Assembly (NCBI RefSeq): GCF_021655095.1
Contig: NZ_PPXW01000001.1
Coordinates: 866,541 to 911,716, forward strand
Length of the DNA: 45,176 nucleotides
Origin: Clostridium sp. Cult1
Lineage (GTDB): Bacteria > Bacillota > Clostridia > Tissierellales > Tepidimicrobiaceae
Direction of reading: 5' to 3'
Part shown: one piece after another, positions 34,931 to 43,708 of the stretch
Layout of the letters: each line of letters begins with the position of its first letter
Position numbering within the stretch: position 1 is the first letter of the stretch
Notes under the pieces: model-generated
Told to the model about the DNA's origin: nothing
The model's input: only the letters and a program-made list of their open reading frames with translations
The model's database searches: none
Translations under genes and position numbers: made by a program

Positions 34931-35761
34931 TTGGAAGATTACATTGTATTTCAGCCGTCAGTTAAACCTTTACATAAGGAAGATAAAGAAGATTATTGGT
35001 TTTTATTCAGGGATAATAAATTAATGGTTTATAAGGAAAAAGGGTTTTTTTTCATTCCTAGACAAAAGGATATACTTAAACTGAATATAAGTATATATAA
35101 TATCCAGTGTATGGGAGCATATTCTGGGTATAATTGCCATTGTGGAGAGTTTGTTGATCATATTGAAGACGATAATTTTTATTTTATGGATTTAAGAACT
35201 TTATCTAGATCTATAGAAGAAAACATATATCTTTTAGCTTCAAAGGCAAATCTGCTACTTAACTGGTTGAAATTGAACCAATACTGTGGTAAATGTGGCT
35301 CTGAAATGTATATAAAGGATAGTAAGTTTGAAAGAGCAATGATATGCTCTAATTGCGGTAATACCACTTGGCCAAGAACTTCACCAGCAATTATTGTAGC
35401 AGTCACCAGAGGGGATAGACTACTACTTGCTCGTAATAAACAGTTTCCCAATAGAAGATATAGTGTAATTGCTGGTTTTGTTGAATATGGTGAAACTTTT
35501 GAAGAATGTGTAAAAAGAGAAGTATTTGAGGAAGTAGGCATAAAGGTAAAGAATATTAAATATTTTGGTTCTCAACCTTGGCCTTATCCAAATTCTATGA
35601 TGATAGGATTTACAGCAGAGTATTTAGATGGAGATATTAAAGTAGATGGAGAAGAAATAGTCGATGCAGATTGGTTCTCTAAAGATGAGGTTTTAGAAAT
35701 GTTCAATAAGTCTATAAGTATAGGTTCTCAATTAATTGAATGGTTCTTAAATAATTATTGA
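34931..35761 (+). CDS. nudC: NAD+ diphosphatase (NudC-like NUDIX hydrolase)
   Basis: 276 residues, TTG start. Zinc ribbon C119-x-x-C122 and C139-x-x-C142, NUDIX box from G182 (GFVEYGETFEECVKREVFEE), and the NudC-specific SQPWPYPNS motif just after it. Hydrolyses NAD(H) to NMN(H) and AMP, and in other bacteria removes NAD caps from RNA. It is 12 nt from tdk and 27 nt from the 5'-nucleotidase gene, an apparent nucleotide-scavenging operon. Confidence 0.95.
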   Translation: MEDYIVFQPSVKPLHKEDKEDYWFLFRDNKLMVYKEKGFFFIPRQKDILKLNISIYNIQCMGAYSGYNCHCGEFVDHIEDDNFYFMDLRTLSRSIEENIYLLASKANLLLNWLKLNQYCGKCGSEMYIKDSKFERAMICSNCGNTTWPRTSPAIIVAVTRGDRLLLARNKQFPNRRYSVIAGFVEYGETFEECVKREVFEEVGIKVKNIKYFGSQPWPYPNSMMIGFTAEYLDGDIKVDGEEIVDADWFSKDEVLEMFNKSISIGSQLIEWFLNNY

Positions 35762-35788
35762 ATGTAAAGGTATATTGGGAGGGGGATT

Positions 35789-37723
35789 ATGAGAAAAAAT
35801 TTTAGGATATTACTAATTGTATTGATCCTTGTGATGGGATTCATGATAGTTCCTCAAAAGTCCTATTTGGAAGAAGTAGATCAATCTATAACGATATTAT
35901 TTACCCATGATATGCATGACCATTTATATCCCTTCGAAATAGAAGAAGATGGAGAAATTAAAATATTAGGAGGATACGCTAGGTTATACTCAGCAATCGA
36001 TAAAGAAAAGGAAAAAAATCCTAACACACTATTAGTAGATGCAGGAGATTTTTCTATGGGAACTTTGTTTCAGACTGTTTTTTCCAGCCATGCACCTGGA
36101 CTTAGGATAATGGGACAGATGGGATATGATGTAGTAACTCTAGGTAATCACGAGTTTGATTTTAGAGCAGAAGGATTAGCAGATAGTTTGAAAGTTGCTA
36201 AGGATAGTGGGGAAGTTTTACCAAAAATGGTAGCTTCTAATGTTCATTTTCCAGTAGATGATAATGGTGAACTAACTCCAACTTTAAAAAAACTAAAGGA
36301 TGCTATGGATTATTATGGTGTAAAAAACCATATATTAATTAAACGTAATGGTATTAAAATAGGTATTTTTGGTTTAATGGGGAAGGAAGCAGCATCTAAT
36401 GCACCAATGTCAGAGGTTGAATTTACAGATCCGATACAGTCGGCAAAAGATACAGTTGGTGTATTAAAAGAGGAAGAAAAAGCGGATTTAATAATTTGCT
36501 TGTCTCATTCTGGTACCTGGGAGGATAAGTCTAAATCAGAAGACGAAATACTAGCCAAAGAAGTTCCAGACATAGATATAATTATTAGTGGGCATACCCA
36601 TACTACTCATCCAGAGCCTATAATAGTGGGAAATACAATAATTGGGTCCTCTGGTAGATATGGAGAAAATTTAGGAATATTGAAAATAGCTAAAGACGAG
36701 AATAAAAATTGGATGGTAAAAGATTATAGGTTAGAACCAATAGAGGGTTATTTAACTTCCAATCCAGAAATTACAGAAACTATAGATTTTTATAAGGGTC
36801 GGGTACAAGCTGAATATTTAACTAGATTTAATATGGTATTTGATGAAGTAGTGGCTTATACCCCATTTAATTTTACTTCTTACGGAATATTAGGTAAAGA
36901 TCATGATGAAGATATATTAGGAAATCTTATTAGCGATTCCTATATATATGCAGTAAAGGAAGCTGAGGGGGAGAATTATGAGCCTATAGCTGTTTCAGTA
37001 GTTCCTACAGGTACTATAAGAGGCTCCTTTATTAAAGGGAATATTACTGTATCAGATGTGTTTAATGTAAGTTCTTTAGGTATAGGTCCTGATAAAGTGT
37101 CAGGTTATCCTTTAATTTCTGTATATTTAACAGGAAAAGAATTAAAAACTGTAGCAGAGGTAGATGCTTCAATCTCCCCTATAATGAGTGTTGCTCAGCT
37201 CTACACATCTGGTCTTAATTTCACCTTTAACCCAAATAGATTAATCTTTAATAAGGTAACCGATGTATATTTGGAAAAGGAAGATGGCAGCAGAGAAGAG
37301 ATAAGGGATGAAGAACTATATAGGGTAGTTGCAGGGTTGTATTCTGCCCAAATGCTTTCCATTGTTGGTGATAAATCCTTTGGGCTATTATCCATTGTAC
37401 CTAAGACTAAAGAAGGTATCCCAATTACCGATTATGAAGCCCAAATAATATATGATGATGGACATGAAATTAAAGAATGGTTAGCTATAGCTGAGTATTT
37501 AAAATCCTTCGAAACTGAAGACGGAATACCCCAAGTTCCTCAATATTATAGTCAAAAACAAGGCAGAAAAATTGTTGACGATAATCCAAATTTGTTTGCA
37601 AGATTAAAAAAACCAAATAAGATTGCCCTAGTATTATATGGAGTTATTTTGATTGTTTTAGTTTTAATAATCCTAATAATTAGAATCATAATCAGAAGAA
37701 GGAAAAAGGTTTATATTAAATAG
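35789..37723 (+). CDS. Membrane-anchored 5'-nucleotidase / metallophosphatase
   Basis: 644 residues. N-terminal signal sequence (residues 1-28), metallophosphatase domain with THDMHDHL, DAGDFSMG, GNHEFD and SGHTHTTH metal motifs, a 5_nucleotid_C substrate domain at about 370-540, and a C-terminal membrane anchor followed by a basic tail (RRRKK). No LPXTG motif. It should release nucleosides from extracellular nucleotides, feeding tdk. Strong GGGAGGGGG SD. Confidence 0.93.
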   Translation: MRKNFRILLIVLILVMGFMIVPQKSYLEEVDQSITILFTHDMHDHLYPFEIEEDGEIKILGGYARLYSAIDKEKEKNPNTLLVDAGDFSMGTLFQTVFSSHAPGLRIMGQMGYDVVTLGNHEFDFRAEGLADSLKVAKDSGEVLPKMVASNVHFPVDDNGELTPTLKKLKDAMDYYGVKNHILIKRNGIKIGIFGLMGKEAASNAPMSEVEFTDPIQSAKDTVGVLKEEEKADLIICLSHSGTWEDKSKSEDEILAKEVPDIDIIISGHTHTTHPEPIIVGNTIIGSSGRYGENLGILKIAKDENKNWMVKDYRLEPIEGYLTSNPEITETIDFYKGRVQAEYLTRFNMVFDEVVAYTPFNFTSYGILGKDHDEDILGNLISDSYIYAVKEAEGENYEPIAVSVVPTGTIRGSFIKGNITVSDVFNVSSLGIGPDKVSGYPLISVYLTGKELKTVAEVDASISPIMSVAQLYTSGLNFTFNPNRLIFNKVTDVYLEKEDGSREEIRDEELYRVVAGLYSAQMLSIVGDKSFGLLSIVPKTKEGIPITDYEAQIIYDDGHEIKEWLAIAEYLKSFETEDGIPQVPQYYSQKQGRKIVDDNPNLFARLKKPNKIALVLYGVILIVLVLIILIIRIIIRRRKKVYIK

Positions 37724-37758
37724 TGCACTGGAATTTATCTCTAGTGCACTATTTAATA
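37714..37758 (+). terminator. Hairpin overlapping the 5'-nucleotidase stop
   Basis: 16-nt perfect arms (37714-37729 and 37743-37758; core AAATAGTGCACT), 13-nt loop. The left arm includes the stop codon. No strong T-run follows. Confidence 0.7.
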
Positions 37759-37804
37759 AGAATATATGTAAATGGTAAATGGACAATGCTTAAGGGGGTA
37801 GAAA

Positions 37805-39010
37805 ATGAACAAACCAGTTAGAAAGTTCCTTTTTGGAGATCTATATAATATTGAAGAATATGAAGAATTTTTTTCTGAAATGTCCAGGGGAGGACTTCAT
37901 CTCCAAAAAATAGGAGGGTTCTTTGCATATTTTAAAGAAGATAAGCCTAGGCATTTAAACTATAGAATAGATATAGTAAAAAAAGATGATAAAGGTATAA
38001 AAGATGAAAGGATCAAAAAACATAAAAACAAAGGATGGAATTTCGTTTGTGAAAAGGATATATTTTTAATATTTTCATCACCAGAAGGATCTGATTTAAA
38101 AGAATTATATGAAACTCCTGAGGCACAGAAATTAATCATAAAGGAATACAGAGAGAAAAAATTAGGCAAAAAATTTACCAATACAATCATTCCTATGGCT
38201 TTAGTTCTATGTATTATTATTATTTTCTATGTAAAGCTAAATGTAAAAAATAATTTTTATCTATCGTTAAATAATGGAAAATCCCTTATATCTATGATTT
38301 TTCTTTTAATGTCTACATTTAAACCTAGAAGACAGAGTAAGAAATTACAACGGTTAGAGAGAGTATTAGATAGTAATGAATTTTTAAAGCATCAGGGAGA
38401 TTATTTATTGATGAAAGGCAAATTTATATTGAGAAAATCTATTTTTATTTTATTTATTATGGTTTTAACAATTAGTGTTTTTTACAGAGATTCAAGGGCA
38501 GAAAGGATAAAACTTGATGAAATTATGGATCTACATATTTTACCGGTAGTTACAATAGAGGAGATAGAAAAAATAGATTATAGTAGTGATAAAGGATTAG
38601 CACTAAAGAGGAATGAAACTGAATATGGAAATACTCTTTATCAAGATTGGAGTTTATTTATACCCAAGGAGTATACATTGATTGAATCGGTTGTTATATA
38701 TGATCAAAATAAAGATAAGAGTGAGGATAGATCTTATTTAATTCTTGACTACTACTTGACAAGATTTGATTCAATTGCTAAAGGTTTAGAGAATGATATT
38801 TTATATAGGGAAACTGAAAAACATTCCTTAGAACTTAACAAAATAAAAAATAAGCAGGATTTAAGCTTATATGGAATAGAAATAAATGAAGAAATAATCC
38901 TATTATGTAGAAAAGGAAGACAAGTAGTATTTTTAAGATATGATAATGGAAGGGTTTCTTTAGAAAAGTTGGGAGATATGGTAGTAAATAAATTGGAGAA
39001 TAATGAATGA
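37805..39010 (+). CDS. DUF2812 membrane protein
   Basis: 401 residues. The N-terminal 110 residues match DUF2812 (EEYEEFFSEMSRGGLHLQKIGGFFAYF). Then two hydrophobic segments at about 135-175, a third near 215-230, and a C-terminal extracytoplasmic-looking domain of 160 residues that I do not recognise. DUF2812 proteins are often encoded next to PadR regulators; here the nearest PadR gene is 4.3 kb away on the other strand. SD GGGGG precedes the ATG. Confidence 0.82.
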   Translation: MNKPVRKFLFGDLYNIEEYEEFFSEMSRGGLHLQKIGGFFAYFKEDKPRHLNYRIDIVKKDDKGIKDERIKKHKNKGWNFVCEKDIFLIFSSPEGSDLKELYETPEAQKLIIKEYREKKLGKKFTNTIIPMALVLCIIIIFYVKLNVKNNFYLSLNNGKSLISMIFLLMSTFKPRRQSKKLQRLERVLDSNEFLKHQGDYLLMKGKFILRKSIFILFIMVLTISVFYRDSRAERIKLDEIMDLHILPVVTIEEIEKIDYSSDKGLALKRNETEYGNTLYQDWSLFIPKEYTLIESVVIYDQNKDKSEDRSYLILDYYLTRFDSIAKGLENDILYRETEKHSLELNKIKNKQDLSLYGIEINEEIILLCRKGRQVVFLRYDNGRVSLEKLGDMVVNKLENNE

Positions 39011-39152
39011 TTTTTATATGTAATTGTTAAAATTAAAGAAGTTGTAATAAATTAACAAAACCCCATTTGGACATGTACATATTGGGTAATAAATAAATAT
39101 ATTATTAATTAGCAGAGGTTATAAAATTAACCGTACAAATGGAGGGAGAAAT

Positions 39153-39527
39153 GTGAATAATCTTACTGATTTTAGCTTGGAAAGGAATTGGAAGCAAGCA
39201 ATTGGATTTTACTTTGCATATTTGCTATTAGGATTTTTAATAGGGGCCTTAATAGGAGGAATTACCGGAATAATCGACCCCTATAATTTAGAGTTACCGG
39301 CTACAATAGGAGAAGTTGCAGGAACAATTTACTGTTTAGTATTATACTTTGCAATTTATGTTAGAAAGAGATTGAATTCCTTTTTATTTATTATACTTGG
39401 ATTAGTCGCTGCTGTAATCAATTTATTCTTTGGCAATATTGTTTCTTTGATTATTGTTGCCTTTCTTACGACGAGAGAGGATAAAACTGAAACCGATATT
39501 ACTATTGATGATTCTGAAATATATTAA
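39153..39527 (+). CDS. Small membrane protein, 124 residues
   Basis: GTG start with GGAGGGAG SD. Three to four hydrophobic segments separated by short loops and a polar acidic tail (TREDKTETDITIDDSE). No family recognised. It stands alone between the DUF2812 gene and the riboswitch. Confidence 0.65.
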   Translation: MNNLTDFSLERNWKQAIGFYFAYLLLGFLIGALIGGITGIIDPYNLELPATIGEVAGTIYCLVLYFAIYVRKRLNSFLFIILGLVAAVINLFFGNIVSLIIVAFLTTREDKTETDITIDDSEIY

Positions 39528-39688
39528 TTAGAGAAAGAAAACAGTTCTTTTATATTAATATAAGAAAGTTAATACTAGTATCTATGCCGATTTCTTGACT
39601 AATATTTACAATTAGTATATAATTTTCATAGGTCAATAAATTTAATTGATATTTAATTTTGACCAATATTTTATAACTAGATTTTAAT

Positions 39689-39782
39689 GACAGAGTAGAT
39701 AGTATGCGTAAAGTGTTAGAGGATGGGACGTTGCCTCTAAACGAAAAGCTAGTGCTTGCGGCATATTATCGCGTTCGCTGTC
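39689..39782 (+). promoter_or_regulatory. Tetrahydrofolate (THF) riboswitch
   Basis: Matches the THF aptamer consensus in order: GAGTAGAT, GCGTAAAGTG, GGATGGGACGTTGCC, AACGAA, GCGGCAT and TTCGCTG. P1 pairs GACAG (39689-39693) with CTGTC (39778-39782). P2 pairs GATAGTATGC with GCATATTATC (one G-U). A further stem pairs AGAGG with CCTCT. It lies directly upstream of the folate transporter gene, the usual target. Confidence 0.93.
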
Positions 39783-39840
39783 ACTTCAGTAATATCTTCT
39801 TTCTGATGTGACAGGCTGTCATATCATTTATGAAAGGAGG
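39779..39840 (+). promoter_or_regulatory. Riboswitch expression platform (SD sequestration)
   Basis: A hairpin with arms 39779-39789 and 39803-39813 (one mismatch) shares nucleotides with the 3' strand of P1, so the two cannot coexist. CTTCTTTC at 39796-39803 can pair with GAAAGGAG at 39832-39839, the SD of folT (8 bp, one G-U). Ligand-bound P1 would free this anti-SD and shut translation. There is no T-run, so control is probably translational. Confidence 0.6.
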
Positions 39841-39849
39841 TATTTTTTT

Positions 39850-40371
39850 GTGAAAAAGCTGAATACTAAGACTATGGTTATCTCAAGTTTCTTGATTGCC
39901 TTGAATATTGTATTATCAAGAATCGTTACTATTCCAGGAATAATCAATTTTGGGGGATTTCCAATTATATTTGGAGGGATAGTGCTTGGACCTATGGTTG
40001 GAGGAATAGTAGGTGGAGTAGGGGATATTCTCAGTCATATACTTAGACCTACAGGGCCATTCATGCCACATTTTGTATTAACTTCAGCACTTACAGGGAT
40101 AATCCCTGGAATTATAGCAAAGGTCTTAAAAGTGGATTGGGCAAAACCTGCTTTATGGAAGATATTTGTATCCATACTTATAGGACAAGTGATAACAAGT
40201 ATTATAATGGTACCCTATTTTAGAAATATCCTTTTTGATCATCCATTAATGGTAACTATGACAAGAGCTGCAAGCAAACAGGCAGTAAATATACCTGCTT
40301 ATTCTGTAATATTGAAACTTTTGGTCCCGATTCTATATAAGGCAGGAACTCTTAAGGAAGCAGATATATAG
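39850..40371 (+). CDS. folT: Folate ECF transporter substrate-binding component
   Basis: S component of an energy-coupling-factor importer, about 173 residues and six hydrophobic segments. The pattern RIVTIPGIINFGGFPIIFGGIVLGP and GGVGDILSHILRPTG is characteristic of folate-family ECF S proteins. GTG 39850 lies 9 nt after the GGAGG SD; the open frame extends to 39808 inside the riboswitch platform and is not translated. The shared EcfAA'T module must be encoded elsewhere. Repression by THF is inferred from the riboswitch. Confidence 0.92.
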   Translation: MKKLNTKTMVISSFLIALNIVLSRIVTIPGIINFGGFPIIFGGIVLGPMVGGIVGGVGDILSHILRPTGPFMPHFVLTSALTGIIPGIIAKVLKVDWAKPALWKIFVSILIGQVITSIIMVPYFRNILFDHPLMVTMTRAASKQAVNIPAYSVILKLLVPILYKAGTLKEADI

Positions 40372-40465
40372 TATATTATGAGAAGCTTGTTAGAAAGCTA
40401 ATATGTAAATATGATATCAAATGAAGAAAAGGATATAAAGGAATTGAAAACCATTAATAAGTAAT

Positions 40466-40489
40466 TAAGTCGGGGATATCCCCGACTTA
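40466..40489. terminator. 24-nt perfect palindromic terminator
   Basis: Arms TAAGTCGGGGAT and ATCCCCGACTTA with no spacer, between convergent folT and the S41 gene, including the latter's stop codon. Confidence 0.82.
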
Positions 40490-41719
40490 GTTATCATTTA
40501 CCACATGTTGGATACAATTATCCAAATCATAATTCCTTGTAACAGCAGAACTTACTTTTATATGAGGAGTAGTCTTTACTTCTTCATTAATGGTGAAGTC
40601 TCCATTTAAAGCCATTAGACTACTAAACCTTATTACCACTCCACTATTTGGCAATGAAAAGAAAAGTGGATCTATACCTATCCCATCTCCACCAGTAGTT
40701 TCACCTACCAAAGTGGCAAAACCGCTATCTTTACAGAATGAGGCAAAACTTTCTGAAGAAGAATAGACTTTATAATCTACTAATAGGTAAATTTTACCGT
40801 TAAAGTCTATTGGGTTTTTTGGATTAATAGTGGTTGTAGATATCCAATACTTATCAAAATCTTTTTCTATCTCCTCAGGCATTTGATTTAAAATATCTTC
40901 ATTTATACTTTTAATAGACTTTAATTTTATCCCTCTTGCTCTATAGAAAGGGTTTCCATAATCTCCTCTAACAAAGATATAATTACTTGTAGAAATTTGC
41001 TCTTTTGCTAAGGCTGAAACAACATTTTCACGCCAATAGCTATCACTCCCACCACCATTTCCTCTAATATCTATAATGAGTTTTTCATAGTCTTTTATTT
41101 TTTCGTAAAATTCCCTAATCTCTTTGCCATCTTTTTCTACACGCCTACCATCCATTATATTTATTTTTAAATAAGCAACTTTATTGGGAACTATAATATC
41201 TGTTTTAAAAGCTGGACTAGTATTGCCAAAGTAACCTGAATCTTCAGGGCTTTCCTTTGGACTTAAGTAATTATATCTAGCCAAAACCTTTTTATCGTTA
41301 AATACTTTAAACCAAGGTTTATTATAGCTGAATTTATGTTGGGAATATACTGAATGATACCATTTAAATTCATTCATTTGCACTACATGGGTATGGCCAT
41401 TATTTAGTTCCATTATTATATTTGATAACTCTTCCATAAACTGATAGTGGGAATTTGTATTTTTAATTTTTTCAGTATATTCATCCTTATTTGCTAACCA
41501 ATCAACTCCATTTAATCTTTTATTGACTTCAAGAAAAGAATAGTTTTCTTTTATAATATTATAGGCATATTCAAAATCCTCTAACTTTTCTTCCATGGTA
41601 AGTGGTCCATTGGAAACCATTACACTTTCTCCATTCTGATTACAGCCTGTAGATGATATTATGATAGTAGTTAATACTAATAATAATAGTAATCTCTTTT
41701 TAATTCCTATATTAATCAA
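40487..41719 (-). CDS. S41-family peptidase lipoprotein
   Basis: 410 residues from a TTG start, with lipobox SSTGC (C26). Residues about 180-390 are the S41/tail-specific protease domain: DIRGNGGG, then the catalytic Ser in YSSSESFASF and the following GETTGGDG. No PDZ domain is evident, so it resembles the S41 proteins of unknown substrate rather than CtpA. It is 24 nt downstream of the DUF4097 gene and could share its transcript. Confidence 0.88.
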   Translation of the reverse strand: MINIGIKKRLLLLLVLTTIIISSTGCNQNGESVMVSNGPLTMEEKLEDFEYAYNIIKENYSFLEVNKRLNGVDWLANKDEYTEKIKNTNSHYQFMEELSNIIMELNNGHTHVVQMNEFKWYHSVYSQHKFSYNKPWFKVFNDKKVLARYNYLSPKESPEDSGYFGNTSPAFKTDIIVPNKVAYLKINIMDGRRVEKDGKEIREFYEKIKDYEKLIIDIRGNGGGSDSYWRENVVSALAKEQISTSNYIFVRGDYGNPFYRARGIKLKSIKSINEDILNQMPEEIEKDFDKYWISTTTINPKNPIDFNGKIYLLVDYKVYSSSESFASFCKDSGFATLVGETTGGDGIGIDPLFFSLPNSGVVIRFSSLMALNGDFTINEEVKTTPHIKVSSAVTRNYDLDNCIQHVVNDN

Positions 41720-41743
41720 TATTACTTACCCCCTGGATTCAAA

Positions 41744-42715
41744 TTATTTTTCATTGATACTTATACTTCCTAATTCCACCATGAGGGATATCATATTTTC
41801 TCCACTTCCACATACCCCTATAAGTTTAGTATTGGATTTTTCTTTAATTTCTAGTGGTATATTAGATTTTATACTTCCTAGGCTGGTGCTTGCATCAATA
41901 GTTAGGTTAGAGTTTTTTGGAAGGATGATTTTTATACTTCCTGAATCAGATTCAGCTTTTATATCCCAATCAATCTTATCATATTCTAAATCTATGCTTC
42001 CTAAATTGGTTTTGGCTTCTAAGGGGCCTTTAATGTTTTCAACATTTATTGCACCTAAATCGGTGACTAATTTATTTTTTGAAGATGATACATTATCTAT
42101 AGATATTCTACCTAGAGAAGATTTGGCATCCAATTCTCTGAAAATGGCATTTTTAACATTTATATCTCCCAATTCACTTTTAATATATAATTTATTCAAT
42201 TCTAGATCTTCAATTTTTATTGACCCTAGATTAGCTTCTAGATTTAAATCATTAGTATAAGAAGAGGGTATAATTATATCTAAATATAAGTCTGCATTTG
42301 TTGAATTGCTTAAGTTATTCTTTTTACTTTTTGCCTTAGCCTGAACAATTAATTTATTTCCAGATGTTTTTGTACTAAAATTAGTTTTTATATAAGGTGA
42401 GATTCTTCCATGATAATGGATGGAAATATTATCTCTATTATCGGAGATAATATTTACTGTTGCAATATCTACATCAATTTCTATTTCTTCTATTCCTTTT
42501 ATAGATGTATTATCTTTCTCGTCTATAAGGACATAATCTCCATCTTTTCTATTAACATTGGTTTTGTTTGAATTTATATTAACCGAATAATTTTTATCAT
42601 CAAATTTTATTTTAAAACCATCCCTTACATTATCTTGAGATAATTTCAAGCTAAAAAAACCTACACCAAAAGATATCAACACAGTACCTATTAACACGAT
42701 AATTATCTTTTTCAT
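41744..42715 (-). CDS. DUF4097-family beta-repeat surface protein
   Basis: About 323 residues. N-terminal membrane segment (residues 3-24), then a beta-strand repeat domain with LGSI/LGDI motifs every 17-22 residues (LGSIKIED, LGDINVKN, LGRISIDN, LGAINVEN, LGSIDLEY, SGSIKI), characteristic of DUF4097. ATG 42715 is used because GGGGGTG lies upstream. Third gene of the PadR-DUF1700-DUF4097 cassette, thought to act in envelope-stress or membrane homeostasis. Confidence 0.9.
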   Translation of the reverse strand: MKKIIIVLIGTVLISFGVGFFSLKLSQDNVRDGFKIKFDDKNYSVNINSNKTNVNRKDGDYVLIDEKDNTSIKGIEEIEIDVDIATVNIISDNRDNISIHYHGRISPYIKTNFSTKTSGNKLIVQAKAKSKKNNLSNSTNADLYLDIIIPSSYTNDLNLEANLGSIKIEDLELNKLYIKSELGDINVKNAIFRELDAKSSLGRISIDNVSSSKNKLVTDLGAINVENIKGPLEAKTNLGSIDLEYDKIDWDIKAESDSGSIKIILPKNSNLTIDASTSLGSIKSNIPLEIKEKSNTKLIGVCGSGENMISLMVELGSISINEK

Positions 42716-42727
42716 TTTAAACACCCC

Positions 42728-43297
42728 CTATTTTGTAATAATATCTATATTCCATCTTAGATATTTAATAGCACCTTGATACAATAGTTTAGTTAAATAG
42801 AAGCATCCAATACCTATTAATAATCCTAAAGCAGTTAAACCAATTCCAAAGGATATAGATATTATAGGATGGACACCTATACTTATACTATATGGGAAGA
42901 AAGGTGCTACTATTGTACCAAAGAAGGAACTTATACCTCCAACTATAAAACCTATTGAAACACCGTAAAGCCCAATTAACAATCCTACTATTCCTAAAAA
43001 TGGACCCAGAACAATGACTAAGTTGAAAAACCCTAAAGCCATTGCTGCTAAAATAGCTTTAAGCAAATTCTTAGGAGATGGATTGGTTGCTGCCTCAGTG
43101 ATTTTCGAAGACGCTCTATAGGTTCTAGCAATACTTCTAGGATCACCTAATTCTTTTGTAATTTCTTTTTCTGATTTTCCTTTGGACAGACCAACTTCAA
43201 AATGTTCTTCATAATCATATAAAATATCCATAATTTCGTTTTCTGGTAACCCCTTCAACCCATTTTGAAGAATCTGTATATATTCTGTCCTATTCAA
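42728..43297 (-). CDS. DUF1700-family membrane protein
   Basis: About 189 residues. N-terminal DUF1700 motif ([42 protein letters not shown]), then three to four hydrophobic segments from residue 75. TTG 43297 follows AAGGGG at 8 nt; the frame to 43306 begins within that SD. It overlaps padR by 8 nt, so translation is coupled. Confidence 0.9.
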   Translation of the reverse strand: MNRTEYIQILQNGLKGLPENEIMDILYDYEEHFEVGLSKGKSEKEITKELGDPRSIARTYRASSKITEAATNPSPKNLLKAILAAMALGFFNLVIVLGPFLGIVGLLIGLYGVSIGFIVGGISSFFGTIVAPFFPYSISIGVHPIISISFGIGLTALGLLIGIGCFYLTKLLYQGAIKYLRWNIDIITK

Positions 43298-43610
43298 TAA
43301 AATCACCCCTTATAATCTTATTAACTCCAATGGTGAAGTCTTCCCATTCTTTCACCAACTCCTCAAAAGCCACTTGACCTTCTTTTGTAATCTTATAGTA
43401 TTTTCTTGGAGGGCCTTCTTGAGATTCTTGCAGGTAATTGGTTACATATCCATCTTTTCTAAATCTTCTTAGTAGGGGATATATAGTTCCTTCAGATATA
43501 TTAATGTATTTTGATATTTGTTCTACAAGCTCATAACCATAAAAATCCCTTTTAGTAAGTAATGATAAAACGCATAGCTCTAATACTCCTTTTTTGAATT
43601 GAATATTCAT
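43290..43610 (-). CDS. PadR-family transcriptional regulator
   Basis: About 106 residues, a winged helix with the PadR pattern [44 protein letters not shown] and [11 protein letters not shown]. It is of the short type without a Vir_act_alpha_C extension. ATG 43610 is chosen over 43616, which touches the AAGGGA SD. It should repress its own operon through the dyad over its promoter. Confidence 0.93.
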   Translation of the reverse strand: MNIQFKKGVLELCVLSLLTKRDFYGYELVEQISKYINISEGTIYPLLRRFRKDGYVTNYLQESQEGPPRKYYKITKEGQVAFEELVKEWEDFTIGVNKIIRGDFIE

Positions 43611-43640
43611 AGACATTCCCTTCCAAATTCGTTTGACTAT

Positions 43641-43669
43641 ATTATATACTATGCTACCTTTTATTGCAA
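43641..43669 (-). promoter_or_regulatory. Promoter of the padR operon
   Basis: On the minus strand: -35 TTGCAA (43664-43669), 17-nt spacer, -10 TATAAT (43641-43646). It precedes padR by about 30 nt. Confidence 0.78.
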
Positions 43670-43673
43670 GGTA
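43655..43673. promoter_or_regulatory. Candidate PadR operator
   Basis: Dyad TACCTT (43655-43660) and AAGGTA (43668-43673) centred on the -35 box. Its position would block RNA polymerase, as expected of an autorepressor; PadR sites vary, so assignment is by location. Confidence 0.5.
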
Positions 43674-43682
43674 CTAGTCAAT

Positions 43683-43708
43683 AAAAAATAGCTGCAATAA
43701 TGCAGCTA
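43683..43708 (-). terminator. Rho-independent terminator of rodA
   Basis: Perfect 8-nt arms TAGCTGCA and TGCAGCTA with a 4-nt loop, followed on the minus strand by a six-T run; it overlaps the rodA stop codon. Confidence 0.9.

Noticed and set aside
41661-42260. Plus-strand open frame of 199 codons opposite the S41 and DUF4097 genes
   Set aside because: It mirrors the DUF4097 repeats, has no SD or promoter and no recognisable domain.
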